Positions 26,785-37,170 of a stretch of DNA of 64,000 nucleotides are shown in pieces. The position numbers and the translations under genes were made by a program. Source of the stretch: Pardosa pseudoannulata (lineage: Eukaryota; Arthropoda; Arachnida; Araneae; Lycosidae); the NCBI GenBank assembly GCA_032207245.1, contig CM063500.1, positions 67,030,694-67,094,693 of the forward strand, written 5' to 3'. Below the pieces are notes generated by a model. The model did not search any database. It was not told the DNA's origin and saw only the letters and a list, made by a program, of their open reading frames with translations. Within the stretch, counting starts at the first letter, position 1; the number at the start of each line of letters is the position of its first letter.

Positions 26785-27789
26785 GGCACAGATGCATTAT
26801 AGACGCGAGTTTTTTACTCGCGAAACTTGGCAATTTCATGGGGCAAACTTATCAATTTTATGGGGCGATGACTGGGTTGCTGTATATACCCTAACTTTTT
26901 AAGGGGGGATATGGAAGCTCCGATATGTTTTTGCATCCTATTGGTGCACGTTATTTTTGACGTCATTACCCGGCACTATATGAAAATTTGCTGTTCTTAA
27001 CGTTCTTAGCTGTTCTTTCCGTTCCAGACGCGGAGTGGTAAGGTGTCACCTAGGTTAGGTAAGTAATTTAGTTATGGCGGGTGTTTCCAGAAATTTGCAT
27101 CTTAGCTGCTCTTTTGGTTTACATTCGCCTAGATCAGGTTGTATTTTTTTATTTGTTCTTATCATTTTTTGGGATTTAGTATTTTAGTTATGGTGGGTGT
27201 AGTATTTTCGACTCTTACTAGTTTTATTCTAAATCAAACAAGATGTTTTGGTTTGTAACATTTTGCTTTCCATATCATTTTCTGAGATTTAGTTAATTTA
27301 GTTATGACAGGTGAAGTTATTCCGGTTTTGAAATTGTTAAAAAGTATCAAAATATTCTAAACCAAACACGATGCTTTGGTTTGGAACATTTTGTTTTTGT
27401 TCTTATTTTCTGGGATTTAGAGTTAATTTAGTTATGACGGGTGAAGATATTTCGGTTTTGAAAGTGTTAGTGCTTATTAAAATGCTATGTATTGTATTTA
27501 TTCTGTTGACACATAATTACTAATCTGTTATTTTTTAAATAACGTAAAAATGATTATTATGCTAATTTTATTTTAATAATGCTTTAAATTGTTAATCTTT
27601 TTTCCTTTTAAAGTTTAGTTTTGCTAATTTTGTGTTTCAAATATGCCCCGTGACCGCCGCCATGTTTTTTTGGTGATGTTTCAGAAAACACTCCATGTTT
27701 TTCTACTTGGCGATTTTTCAACGCGTTTTTCTGTTGGTCGCCAAACAAAACATGGCGGGCGGAACCGGCGTCTGTAATGCATCTGTTCC
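26785..27789. mobile_element. Unassigned TIR transposon, copy 2 (1005 bp) with internal tandem repeats
   Basis: 22-bp inverted termini (GGCACAGATGCATTATAGAC left; GGAACAGATGCATTACAGAC read inward from the right) are flanked by AAATTAAT (26777-26784) and AAAATAAT (27790-27797), a 7/8 match. A block containing TTTAGTTATGRYRGGTG occurs at about 27068, 27184, 27298 and 27428, giving four tandem units of about 115-130 bp. The right end carries an inverted pair CCGCCATGTTTTTTTGG / CCAAACAAAACATGGCGG that could fold into a stem. No transposase was seen, so it is non-autonomous. Confidence 0.8.
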
Positions 27790-27797
27790 AAAATAAT

Positions 27798-28172
27798 ATT
27801 TTTATAAAGTATAAAACATATCAAATCATTTTAGGATAGGCAGAATAACTGACATATTTCTTTTTTTACACTTCTAAGTTGATCCGCTTCCTACATTACT
27901 TTTAAGGGCATGTAAATCTTGAACAGTCTAATCAAAACAGAATAGAAGAGCGAGTTCAATGATTTAATATGCTGCACGATGTCTATCGGAGACAGCAATT
28001 GATGTCAAAGTCTACTTTGGCAGGTGAAATGACTGACGTCTCCCAGACCTCATTGTCATATGCATAAAATAAACGTTGACGCTTCCGTAGAATACCATTT
28101 AATTTGTCTCTATAGTGAACGTTTCTGTACAAGTTCAGACGAGGCGTTATATTTTTAGATTTACACTGTTAT
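27798..28172. other. No recognisable feature
   Basis: A moderately less AT-rich spacer between the TIR transposon and the composite Helitron. No frame or repeat was recognised. Confidence 0.35.
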
Positions 28173-28218
28173 TTAGCATATAAAGCGTCATATGACGTGA
28201 TCAGTAAAATTTTTAATT

Positions 28219-28690
28219 GAGCTATTGAAGAGTTGACCGGGGTACCTTGGCGAGAGCCTTATCCCCTGTAGCAAGTTAAGAATTCAAAATCAGGTGTCGA
28301 GTCTTTTAAGATGAAAAGCAATAAGTATAAAAATGCAGGTCTTAATGATGGGATGAGATAAATTGCTAGAGCCTTAACAAGTTAAATAAATTAAGATGAA
28401 ATACATTTAAAATAAAAAGAAGAAAGTTTAAGGATAGCAAGGATTTTTTTTTAATTTAAAATGTTTTTTTATTTCAATTTTTCAATTTTTATTTATTTAT
28501 TTTTTATTAAAAAATTACTGTTCAAGACAATGAAGATATAGGTTAATGTCGATGAGAGAAATAATAAGTGAAATTGCATTAAGTTAGTACAAGAAATAAA
28601 ATTAAAGTTAAAAAATTAAAATTAAAAATTAGGTTCAGCTTAAAATTCATGGCGAGAAAAGCTCACAGCAGGTTCTGTGGCTCAATCTGA
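28219..28690. mobile_element. Unclassified 472-bp insertion in a Helitron
   Basis: The segment is flanked by TTTTTAATT at 28210-28218 and 28691-28699. Other Helitron copies read straight across this point, so the limits are clear and the 9-bp repeat is a target duplication. It starts GAGCTATTGAAGAG and ends GTGGCTCAATCTGA; the ends share only ATTGAGC as a possible inverted repeat. The middle is very A/T-rich. It has no open frame, tRNA-like boxes or recognised domain. Confidence 0.7.
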
Positions 28691-29825
28691 TTTTTAATTT
28701 TCTAGAATTGTGTAGTACCTTATGAGGCAGGTAAAAAAATGGTTTGCCTTTGGCTTAGAATTATCTGGTACACTCTCAATTTTTTTTTTATCTCTACTGG
28801 CCGTACGTTAGTTGCCAACTTTAATTTATCTTGTCATTACATAATAGCATGGACAGCAGAGGTTTTAATATTGACAGTGATTATTTGGCGGCATATATGA
28901 ATGATGTCCAAAATTGAGCGAATCGATTGCAAACCGTGTGGTTACGTGTAAAACCCAAATGAACAAACTTCTTAATTTGCAAAGATATATACATTAAAAG
29001 CTATATATTTATTGATCCGTAAAATAGACTCCTAGACATTTATGAAATAGTATAAATTATTTATAAATTTAAAATTATCACTTATGTACCTAAACTATTG
29101 TTTAAACTTAATATAAAAGAAAGTTATTTTTACGTAATATCTAAATTCAGTGATAAAACGTATGAAAATAATGCAGATGATAGTTAAAATAATTTAAATT
29201 AAGAAATGATTAAATAAGATGGTTAAATTAATGACGTCATAATACTAGGAAAAAAATGTTATTTTCATCTATTTATAAAGTGATGAATTTAATCGCCTGC
29301 TCATAACGAAAGAAAATAGGGCTTGAAATAATTGCATTAAACAATCTAAAAGGGGGATAGGGGTTGATTTCGAACGTTTACGAACTCGCTTTGAATTTTG
29401 ATAGCCTTAACTCATTAAGAATCTAATATGGATGCATCTATCCATTCCAGGTCCAACCGATAAAGTTTTCATTGCAACGAAAAATAATCTATAATTAAAT
29501 TTAAAATTATCACATATGTACCTAATCTTTTATTTAACCCAAACATAAAAGAAAATTATTTACGTAATAACTAAGCTCAGAGATAAAACTTATGAAAATA
29601 TTGCTGACGATGTTTAAATAATTTAAAATAAGAAATTATTAAATGTGATGGTTAAAGGAATTGACTAATAAAAAAAAATGTTATTTTTATTTATTATGCG
29701 ATAAATTTAATCGCCTGCTCTTAACCGGAGAAAATAGGACTTGGAATAATGGCATTAAACGCTCGGAAAGGGAGGAAGGGGTGAATTTCGAACGTTTTAA
29801 AGAGACAGTATTTTAGCTGTGATAT

Positions 29826-29991
29826 GGTTTTATTTGGAGCGCTACGGTCTACTTTCTGCAACACGAGGGCTAATGAGACCGGGACCTATTGCTTAAAGCC
29901 GATTCCGAACGGCTACGAACATCCATGCCCCTGTGGGATTCCGAATCCGGTTCCGAAGGACAGCACCCTAACCATTTGGTCATCGTTCGAC
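29826..29991 (-). repeat. tRNA-derived SINE (family 1), degraded copy
   Basis: In reverse orientation: the tail GGTTTTATTTGGAGCGCTAC at the left, the body (ACGAGGGCTAATGAGACC, CCGATTCCGAACGGC) and a decayed tRNA head at the right. Box B is mutated. It lies inside the Helitron at a point where other copies read GATATGAAGCATATTTATAC. Confidence 0.85.
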
Positions 29992-30198
29992 TCCGATGTT
30001 ATACGAGGCATATTTATACCAATTTATTTTAGAATCAGATCAACAGTTTAGGAGAAGATAAACTTTACTCGCTTTGAATTTTGCCAACCTTATCTCATCA
30101 AGAATCCAATATGGATGCCTCTATCCATTCCAGGTCCAACCGCTTCATAAATTCGAGGACAGACGGACAGATAACTTAGGCTATTATTATATAGGGGG

Positions 30199-30884
30199 TT
30201 TAATAAGGTTGATATATAGTGTTAGTGTACAATAATTTATTAAGTAATACTATATAAAATATTACACTGCCCGGTGTACGCCGAAGGCAGTTCTTGGAGT
30301 CTCAGAGACGTCAAACTCTACCATGCCGCATCTGTATGTATAGGTGTTATGGCATATTATCCCTTTTTAAAAGTAAAGTTAGGTAGAGATCTTAGAGGCA
30401 ACGCGTGCATAAGTGTAACCTTAGCAGGTGGTGACTAGGCGAAAGCAGAATGTGTAACTGAAATCACGGACTCCGCGAGATGCCTATTTTTAATCAATCG
30501 GACAAGTTGATGAATGGCGCATTAAGATGCAGTGTACAGGGTTCACGTAAGGGAAAATAGTCAGGACATGTGTCTACCTGCAACTTGAAGATGTTGAAAT
30601 TTGAAAATAATGTAAGACCATGCGATATATCTGAGGGAGTATACTAAATGCTAGTAGAAAGCAAATTACCCTCCAAATATTAGATTTAAAGAACTTTGTA
30701 AACGACGTTCTTTCTTCATCAGTGGCCAGCTGTTATTTTAAACACACATCATTAAAAAAAGAATTATCGTAATAAGATATATTTGGTATCGCATGTAAAC
30801 ACAGTACTGAATGTTCCGAGTACAATTGAATTTATATTTGGGGTGGAAAATTAAGATTTAGCGGAGGAAAAGTTTAAAATTGTT
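30199..30884. other. No supported gene
   Basis: A stretch at 30265-30560 is less AT-rich and contains the palindrome GTCTCAGAGAC (near 30300), also present in the TTAA-flanked MITE at 46516-46785. It may be a decayed relative, but the flanks do not align by eye. Confidence 0.3.
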
Positions 30885-31510
30885 ACCAAATACACAGATC
30901 ACATTCCTATTAATTCGCTAGACTTTTAATCATAATTTAATCTTTGACACTAAAAAATTGTATTTAAGATAAGTGGGTTAAGTTGGCTAAATTTCAATCT
31001 GATAAAGGTTAACATAAATCACGGTAATTTAACTATATTAATCCTGGTTACTTTATCTCGTTTTATTTTTCATGTCTGAAGCCCATGTGAGAGCAGTTTA
31101 GTTAGTAATTTGGAAATTGCTTTTTGTATGCTCAGTGGTCTTTTCCTTCAGTATGTGAATTGTAAAGTTTACGAAATCAATGAGTTTAAAGAAGGGAAAC
31201 TTTATCTTCAGCTTTTGCCTGTTGATGTCTGTTGCTCGTCGTGTTTTTGTTTCGATATACTTTTTTTCCCATCAGTAAATTACATAAATTAGTCACTCGC
31301 CAGAATGTTTATTTTGCAACTTAGTTTTGTATGATCGGCCAACTGTTTTCGATGTTCTCTTTAACTGTTTTTTTATTTACGTTGTTTTGAGAAAGAAAAA
31401 AACAAACTTTGATGTTTTTATATTTCGTGTAACTTCTTTAAAGAAACCAAGCCTTCAGTTAGGCCTTGTTACTATGCAACATCAGTTTAAAGTCGTTACT
31501 GTCCAAACAA
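30885..31510 (+). repeat. Unclassified dispersed repeat, copy 1
   Basis: The sequence is shared in the same order with 54655-55175: TGTTACCAAATACA, TGGTTACTTTATCTC, CCTGTTGATGTCTGTTGCTC-like, AGTAAATTACATAA, CACTCGCCAGAATGTT and CAACTGTTTTCGATG. A chance frame of 99 codons (31327-31626) overlaps its right part. No domain was recognised; see copy 2 for LTR-like signals. Confidence 0.65.
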
Positions 31511-32049
31511 AAATAACAGATAAATTTGGTAAAATATGCATAAAATGGATTTTTTCCAATAACGTTGAATGTAAATCTCAACACATTGTATTCGGCACAC
31601 GTACTAGTACGTTTTCTGATGATTGATACTTGAGCGTGGATTACGCACTAGTACTGGTTATTGTAACAACATGGTTTGTTTGTGGGTACAAAAATAACGG
31701 TATATACAGGAAAACGAAGCCGAATGTTCTTGTCTACTACATAGATTCTGGAAAAATTTAGACAAATTGAAAACTATATTTTACATTAGTTTTATGATTA
31801 CTCTTTTCATTTCTTTATAATATAAAAATGTTTATATATAACATGATTCGAAAAAATTAAAGCTATATATTACTATTTCTATTTCCTTTTTCATAATTAC
31901 GATACTATTATAAATTTATCCACTAAAAATGTATTTTTTGCTTACGAAGATTTTATGGTTGTTATTTATATATTTCTAAATTTGTTTATATATTTCAATA
32001 TAAAATACGAAAAGTTGGTTAAATAATTAACTTTTGCTCTATTGAGATT
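31511..32049. other. No recognisable feature
   Basis: AT-rich sequence without frames or repeats of note. Confidence 0.4.
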
Positions 32050-32146
32050 TAACTTAATAACTAAATTTACTTACAAAACGCCCGTTCCCGGTACAATTCC
32101 GCTGTGACGTGTACTAACACACAATGTGTTAAGACAAAGTCAAACC

Positions 32147-32179
32147 TATAAAAGAGACGCTGGGCGTTAATAGGGTCAC
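32147..32179 (+). promoter_or_regulatory. Possible TATA-box promoter
   Basis: TATAAAAG at 32147-32154 is followed about 32 bp later by TCACAG at 32177-32182, which could serve as an initiator. A TGACGTG site lies upstream near 32105 and a short palindrome ACACACAATGTGT near 32118. No downstream open frame is evident, and solo LTRs give similar patterns. Confidence 0.3.
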
Positions 32180-32764
32180 AGGGGTTGAATATTTTCAAAA
32201 TATTAAAACTTAAATGAATTTCAGATATGTTGACAAATAAAAAATTAATATAACTTTTTCTATTTAATTCATACAGGTGAAGACCTAGCTACTGTTCCTG
32301 TCTAGAACGAAGGTGACGACCGTTCAAAGTCCACGCGATGTATGCATCAATATATGCCGGAGCCTTCCCTCGTTGTCCGTAGATTTGCGTTTCACTCAAC
32401 TTCGTCAGAAAAGTCATGGAGTCACAACCTCATTTTTAGATAAACTTAATCATCAAATGGTGCTAGATAACTGCTAAGACTTCTGCCTTAGTACTTACTA
32501 TCCTGATTGTATTAGTATGAAATCGTAAATAATGAATATTAAAATGTTGAGTTTTCAGAATAAAAAGTGTTAATCGTTATTTTTGCCAAGCACATAACGT
32601 GAGTAAAAGGTATAGGTAGTTCAGTATTATGCGTATGTAATAAACTATACATATATTATAAGAATAACTTTCTATTCAATTCTCAGAACATAAAAAATCG
32701 GCAATAAAAATTCCTTGTTTGGAACTATAGCGTTCTGATAACCGAATCGAAGAAGCTACCGCAA

Positions 32765-32850
32765 ATGCAAATTGCATGGATGCAAATTTCCCTCGATGCT
32801 GCGCGCGCGAGCATGTTCCCGTATATAAAGTGAGCGGCACAGTTCAGTCA
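32765..32850 (+). promoter_or_regulatory. Octamer + TATA + initiator cluster
   Basis: Two perfect POU octamers ATGCAAAT (32765-32772 and 32780-32787) lie about 35-57 bp upstream of TATATAAAG (32822-32830). TTCAGTC at 32843-32849 resembles the arthropod initiator TCAGT. The local GC content is higher (a CGCGCGCGAG run near 32802) than around it. An AATAAA is at 32996-33001, about 150 bp downstream of the putative start. No protein frame of note follows, so this could drive a non-coding RNA or be the promoter of an LTR. Confidence 0.45.
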
Positions 32851-33060
32851 TGAAGGGGAAATCACTCTCCGCATTGGAATCATCAGGCTTGTGTGAAACA
32901 ACTTTTCGCCTGTTAATCACTTGCAAGCCGCAAGCTGTTATCAACGCACTGATGTCTTATACTTTGACTTTTTTACTATTTATTTACTTTCCTTTAATAA
33001 ACGTTTGATAAAAAGCTTATGGTGAAGATTAGTTTGTTCTGCTTCAATATTTCCTCCTAC

Positions 33061-33236
33061 AGAACTATGGCAGATTGGTTAGGGTGTAGGCTTTCGGTAC
33101 CGGAGTTCGTGGGTTCAAATCTCACTGTGGCATGGATGTTTATAGCCGTGCGGAAGCGGCTTTCAGCTGTAGGTCCAGGTCTCATTATCCCCCGTGTTGC
33201 AAAAAGTAGACCGCAACACTCTAAACCAAACAAAAC
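33061..33236 (+). repeat. tRNA-derived SINE (family 1)
   Basis: Forward orientation: box A region TGGCAGATTGG at about 33068, box B GGTTCAAATCT at about 33111, body with GCGGAAGCGGCTTTCAGCTG, and tail CTCTAAACCAAACAAAACC. The 77-codon frame here is a shadow of the SINE. Confidence 0.85.
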
Positions 33237-33240
33237 CTTG

Positions 33241-33758
33241 TATGTATGCTAATTAGATTATATTATTTGTGTGACTTATCGGTTGTAATTATTTCACGGG
33301 CTTTTCCCTCACATCTAGTTTTTTTTATGCTATCCGTACGGTCTAAAAAAACAAAGTATAAACTTGTATATGCAAGTCTATTAATTTAAATATAGTCTAC
33401 TATTTTAAAATAACCTGTACCATTTATAAAAACAATACCCTTCGTGATAAGCTTTCATTTGGTGCTACATGCAAACACAGTAATTAAACCCTTTTTTAAT
33501 TTTAGTCGACGTTCCTGCCGTAAGATTGAATTTATCAGCAAACTTCAGGAAGTTTTAATGAAAATAGCAAATTTTTAAACAGATATTTCAAAATCCGATA
33601 CATTACTTGTAGGACTTACCTCTATCTTTGCAAAAAATAAACCGCGTTCCGCAAAAACTTAAAATTTGTACATACCGCTATTTTTTTAGCCGTCCCTAAA
33701 AAGGTATTCTGGTATTAATGAGTTAACATGCATCTGTCCTATTGTTACTCCTTAATAA
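33241..33758. other. No recognisable feature
   Basis: AT-rich spacer between a SINE and a Helitron. Confidence 0.4.
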
Positions 33759-34517
33759 CTAGCATATGGCCCGTCATATGACGGGATCAGTAAAACATTT
33801 TCTGCCTGTATATTAGTTGCCATATTTAATTTATTTAGTCATATTACATGATAGGATGGACAGCACAGGTTTTAAAATTGACAGTAATTATTTGGCAGTA
33901 TATATGAATGATGTGCCAAATTTAGCGAATCGATTGCAAACCGTGTGGGTATGTATTAAAATGAAACATACAAACGAACAACCTCATTAATTTTCAAAGA
34001 TATAAATTAAACGCTAAATATTTATTAGTCCGTGGAATAGACTCCTAGACTTTAATGAAAAAAATTTTTAATACCCGTGATAAAATTTTCATTGCAGCAA
34101 AAAATTAAATGTACCTAATCTATTAAGTCAAATATAAAAGAAAATTATTTAATACCTAAAATTAGTGATAAAATGTATGAAAATAATGCCGACGATATTT
34201 AAATAATTTAATATAATTGATTAAATGAAATGGTTAAAGGAATGACATAATAATGCTAGAAAAAAATGTTATTTTTACTTATGAAATAAATTGATAAATT
34301 CATTCGCCTGCTCTTAATATGGTGCTTGATATAATAGCACTAAACGCTCGAGATGGGGGGAATGGTGATTTCGGAGGTTTTAAAGACGACGCTTTGAATT
34401 TTGCTAACCTTAACTCAAGAAGAATCCAAGATGGCTGCCTCTATCCATTCCAGGTCCAACCGCTTCATAAATTAGAGCACAGACGGAGAGATAACTTAGG
34501 CTATTATTATATATGGA
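33759..34517 (-). mobile_element. Non-autonomous Helitron, well-preserved 3' hairpin
   Basis: The 3' end at the left is CTAG (33759-33762), then CATATGG, then the perfect 16-bp palindrome CCCGTCATATGACGGG (33770-33785) and GATCAGTAAAA. The 5' end at the right reads on the element strand TCCATATATAATAATAGCC. Its length is about 760 bp with no Rep/helicase frame. It is the best copy in the window for defining the 3' terminus. Confidence 0.85.
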
Positions 34518-34671
34518 CTAATTGCTAATCATTACCACTTGCCTTTAGACTTTTAAATAACGTCTTATCGCTTTTAAGTACCGATCAACTTCATTTTATA
34601 ATTCACCAATCATAATAAATTTCAGACTGAATAAATCAGATTATTAGGTCTTAAAACGCAATAGCCCTTAA

Positions 34672-34835
34672 AGGGTCAGTGCCTAAGGTGCCAATCTGTG
34701 AGATCAAGGGCCTTGTGTGCGATGTACATGTTCCGGTTAGGTGGTCCATCTTACGTGAAACCGCCAGTGTTTAGTTTCCAAGCCTGCTTAGTCTTCAGTT
34801 TACCTACCCACTAAAGGTGGTTTATGGGTGATTCT
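34672..34835 (-). repeat. Second SINE family (family 2), partial copy
   Basis: In reverse complement it matches 44930-45310: CAGTGGGTA, AACTGA, AAGTATGCTTGG-like, ACACTGG, GACCACCTAACCGGAACAT and TCGCAC in the same order. The tRNA-like head is missing here. Confidence 0.7.
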
Positions 34836-34840
34836 AAGAA

Positions 34841-36005
34841 AGAAAATATTTTCTGAGCATCCTACAAAACTCTGAAAAGTATACGTATAGAGCTAGATGA
34901 TATCCGATATTTAATATTGTGATTTATAATTTATCCAATATCAGTATATTAATGTTCTAATATATATCACATTATAGAGTAGCAAATATAAGTAAGCTCT
35001 GTGTAATTTAATACAGACACATATCAATGTGTGCGTTGGTTATCTAGAAAATAAAAATTTCCTAATCTGAATACATAATTTAAATTTTAATATATTGCCT
35101 TAAAAATACTATATTAAAACTATATCAACTAAATTCGATAATCCTCAACTTCAACTAATCCAATGCTTCTTAACACTTAACATGGTGTATACTTTACCGT
35201 CAACTTACGCGTGCAGCGGGCGCTTTTTCAAGAATCGCGCGAAAGTTTAGTTATTCAGAAAAATCGCAGTCAATCGAAAACTGTTTTTATGAACGAAACT
35301 TTTAATATATACTGTATGATAATTTACCAAAAAATATTTTTACGGAATCCCAAAAATAAACGATTTTTAAAATTAAAGTCCGATAATCTATCAGCGCATA
35401 ATTCTTCATCCCCCTCTTTCTCACAACGGCTCATTTTATCAATTTTGTACTCAATATAAACCAAGCTTCAAATTGAGAAAACATGACTTACACCTTCTGA
35501 AGTTAGGAATTCGATTGAAGAGGAAAGAAAGCAACAAAAGACCGAGTAACTCGACAATCATAACTTATGGAAAGGAAAAAAAATGCGAAGCGTTGCATAG
35601 AATAGCGTATGCAAAACATGCATATGTCACACATACATGTATAATTATACTTATTTAGTAGATTTGTGGTGGTTAGTGGGTATCCACCACAAATCGACTA
35701 AATACGTATTTTCAGGTGACCTGCGCTCCAGTGAGACTGCAAAAAACATAATACGTTGCCCGCACGAAGTGTTAACATAGCGAGTGCTCCATATTTATGT
35801 GGCATATAGATATTCAAGTGGGCATTTGGGTAGCGGCAAAATGGCTTCGGAATGGAATGAGATTTAATACTCACACACAACTTGATTTGGAAGAAAAACC
35901 ATTATGACCATTTCAATCCTCATACGTAGTGAAATGTGGCTTTAATGCTGTAAATGATTTGCTACTGCAGAAAATTCCTTAGGTATCACCAATCGAGAGG
36001 ATTTA
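34841..36005. other. No supported gene; one strong hairpin
   Basis: Mostly AT-rich. The only structure of note is the hairpin at 35653-35703. Small frames at 35211, 35473 and 35698 have no recognisable content. Confidence 0.35.
35653..35703. other. Isolated inverted repeat (20-bp arms, 11-base loop)
   Basis: The left arm 35653-35672 (ATTTAGTAGATTTGTGGTGG) and right arm 35684-35703 pair with one mismatch around a loop at 35673-35683. No terminal duplication is obvious. It could be a collapsed MITE, a hairpin RNA or a replication-generated palindrome. Confidence 0.75.
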
Positions 36006-36584
36006 AGAGGGTTGAAACTTTAATAGTGGCAACAATGGTATAAAAACGCTACGTACTAAAACCAAAGAATATCCCATGTACCACACGTGAGCGATATACA
36101 TACTTTGACCTCTCAGAAAAAAAAAATCGGTCCCAACGTACGTCATGCGCATGGGGAGTGACACAAAGAACTGATCCTTGTATTAGCTTTAAAGTGTTGT
36201 CGGGATGTTTACAAAAGAACAACGAAGTTGGATAAAAATTCAATGTGCCAGAGGCCATAAAACAGGACAGTGTCATATTTAGCTTTACCATCCACCTTAC
36301 TCTCCAAGTCTAAGCCCTTGCGAGTCTTAATTCCTAAGATGAAGTAACCACTTTGTGTCATTCGCTTTAGAACTGTTCTAGAGATTCTTGCGTCAATAGA
36401 CCGGTCCATTCGAAGTATCAACAGAACAGGTGCTGCTACATATGTTCTGCGACTTCCACATCGTTGGAAACGGGTTATACAAAATGCTTCCGAATATATT
36501 GAAGGACTGTAAAACATAATGACATGAATCACTTCTGTATTCCACGTAAATAAATAGTTGCCACTATTAAAGTTCCAACCCTTG
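36006..36584 (+). mobile_element. Mariner family B, short deletion derivative
   Basis: Termini AGAGGGTTGAAACTTTAA (36006) and its inverted partner ending CCAACCCTTG (36575-36584) match family B, with GTGGCAAC inside each. TA dinucleotides at 36004-36005 and 36585-36586 flank it. Relative to the copy at 9134-10051 a large internal segment is missing. The right end abuts the tail of a SINE. Confidence 0.85.
36390..36512 (+). pseudogene. Mariner transposase C-terminal fragment
   Basis: The frame gives DRSIRSINRTGAATYVLRLP and ends EYIEGL with TAA at about 36510. It is homologous to the C-terminus of the copy at 9338-9981. The helix-turn-helix region and catalytic centre are absent. Confidence 0.8.
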
Positions 36585-36586
36585 TA

Positions 36587-36750
36587 GTTTGGAGCGCTAC
36601 AGTCTTTAATTTTGATACAGGGTAGCTAATGAGACCAGGACCTGCTGCTTAAAGACCATTCCGAACTGCCAAGAGCATCAATCCCACCAGCGGGAAGAAC
36701 CTGCCAACTCCCACATTGCAACTCTCTATCATTCGGGCATCGTTCGACTT
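36587..36750 (-). repeat. tRNA-derived SINE (family 1), degraded
   Basis: Reverse orientation, beginning GTTTGGAGCGCTACAGTC right at the end of the mariner. The body (GCTAATGAGACC, ACCATTCCGAAC) is present and the tRNA head near 36690-36750 is badly mutated. The upstream repeat tail appears to be cut by the mariner insertion. Confidence 0.75.
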
Positions 36751-37170
36751 AGGTTTGAGGGATTACATACCAAATCAACGCAGGGTTTCTATGCAAGGTT
36801 TCTAGGCATTAATGCCATCCCATACAGCCGAGTTAGATTAATATCGCATGTACTCATTTTCGTTATTGTAAAAGTAAATATATCAAACAAAAATTTTAGA
36901 TTGTGGCCCCATTATGATCCCAACATAGTATTTTGAGTATTAACTAACAATACGAGGAACTTGAGTTTTTCAAAATTTTAAAACCTTGGCTTTTTGAGAA
37001 ATTTAAATTTAATTTTTTTTATAAATTTCAAATCATGTGTTTTATATCATATGGAAGCCCATTAAAAAAGGTTTAAAATAACAAATTGCACATATATCTA
37101 GCTTAATTAGGTGAGTAGCAAGTGTAATTTAAAGGTTTGGTGATAGTATATTTTTTAGACAAATCTACCA
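36751..37170. other. No recognisable feature
   Basis: AT-rich spacer with no frame or repeat recognised. Confidence 0.4.

Larger units (their letters stand above)
28173..30198 (-). mobile_element. Composite Helitron with two nested insertions
   Basis: The left end (TTAGCATATAAAGCG, then TCATATGACGTGATCAG) is the 3' terminus with a decayed CTAG and hairpin. The right end has the 5' signature ending TATATAGGGGG at 30198. The body is interrupted by a 472-bp unknown element (28219-28690) and a SINE (29826-29991). Near 29456 the sequence jumps from the 5' signature back to the GTTTTCATTGCAACGAAAAA block, so two partial copies are joined head to tail. Confidence 0.75.
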
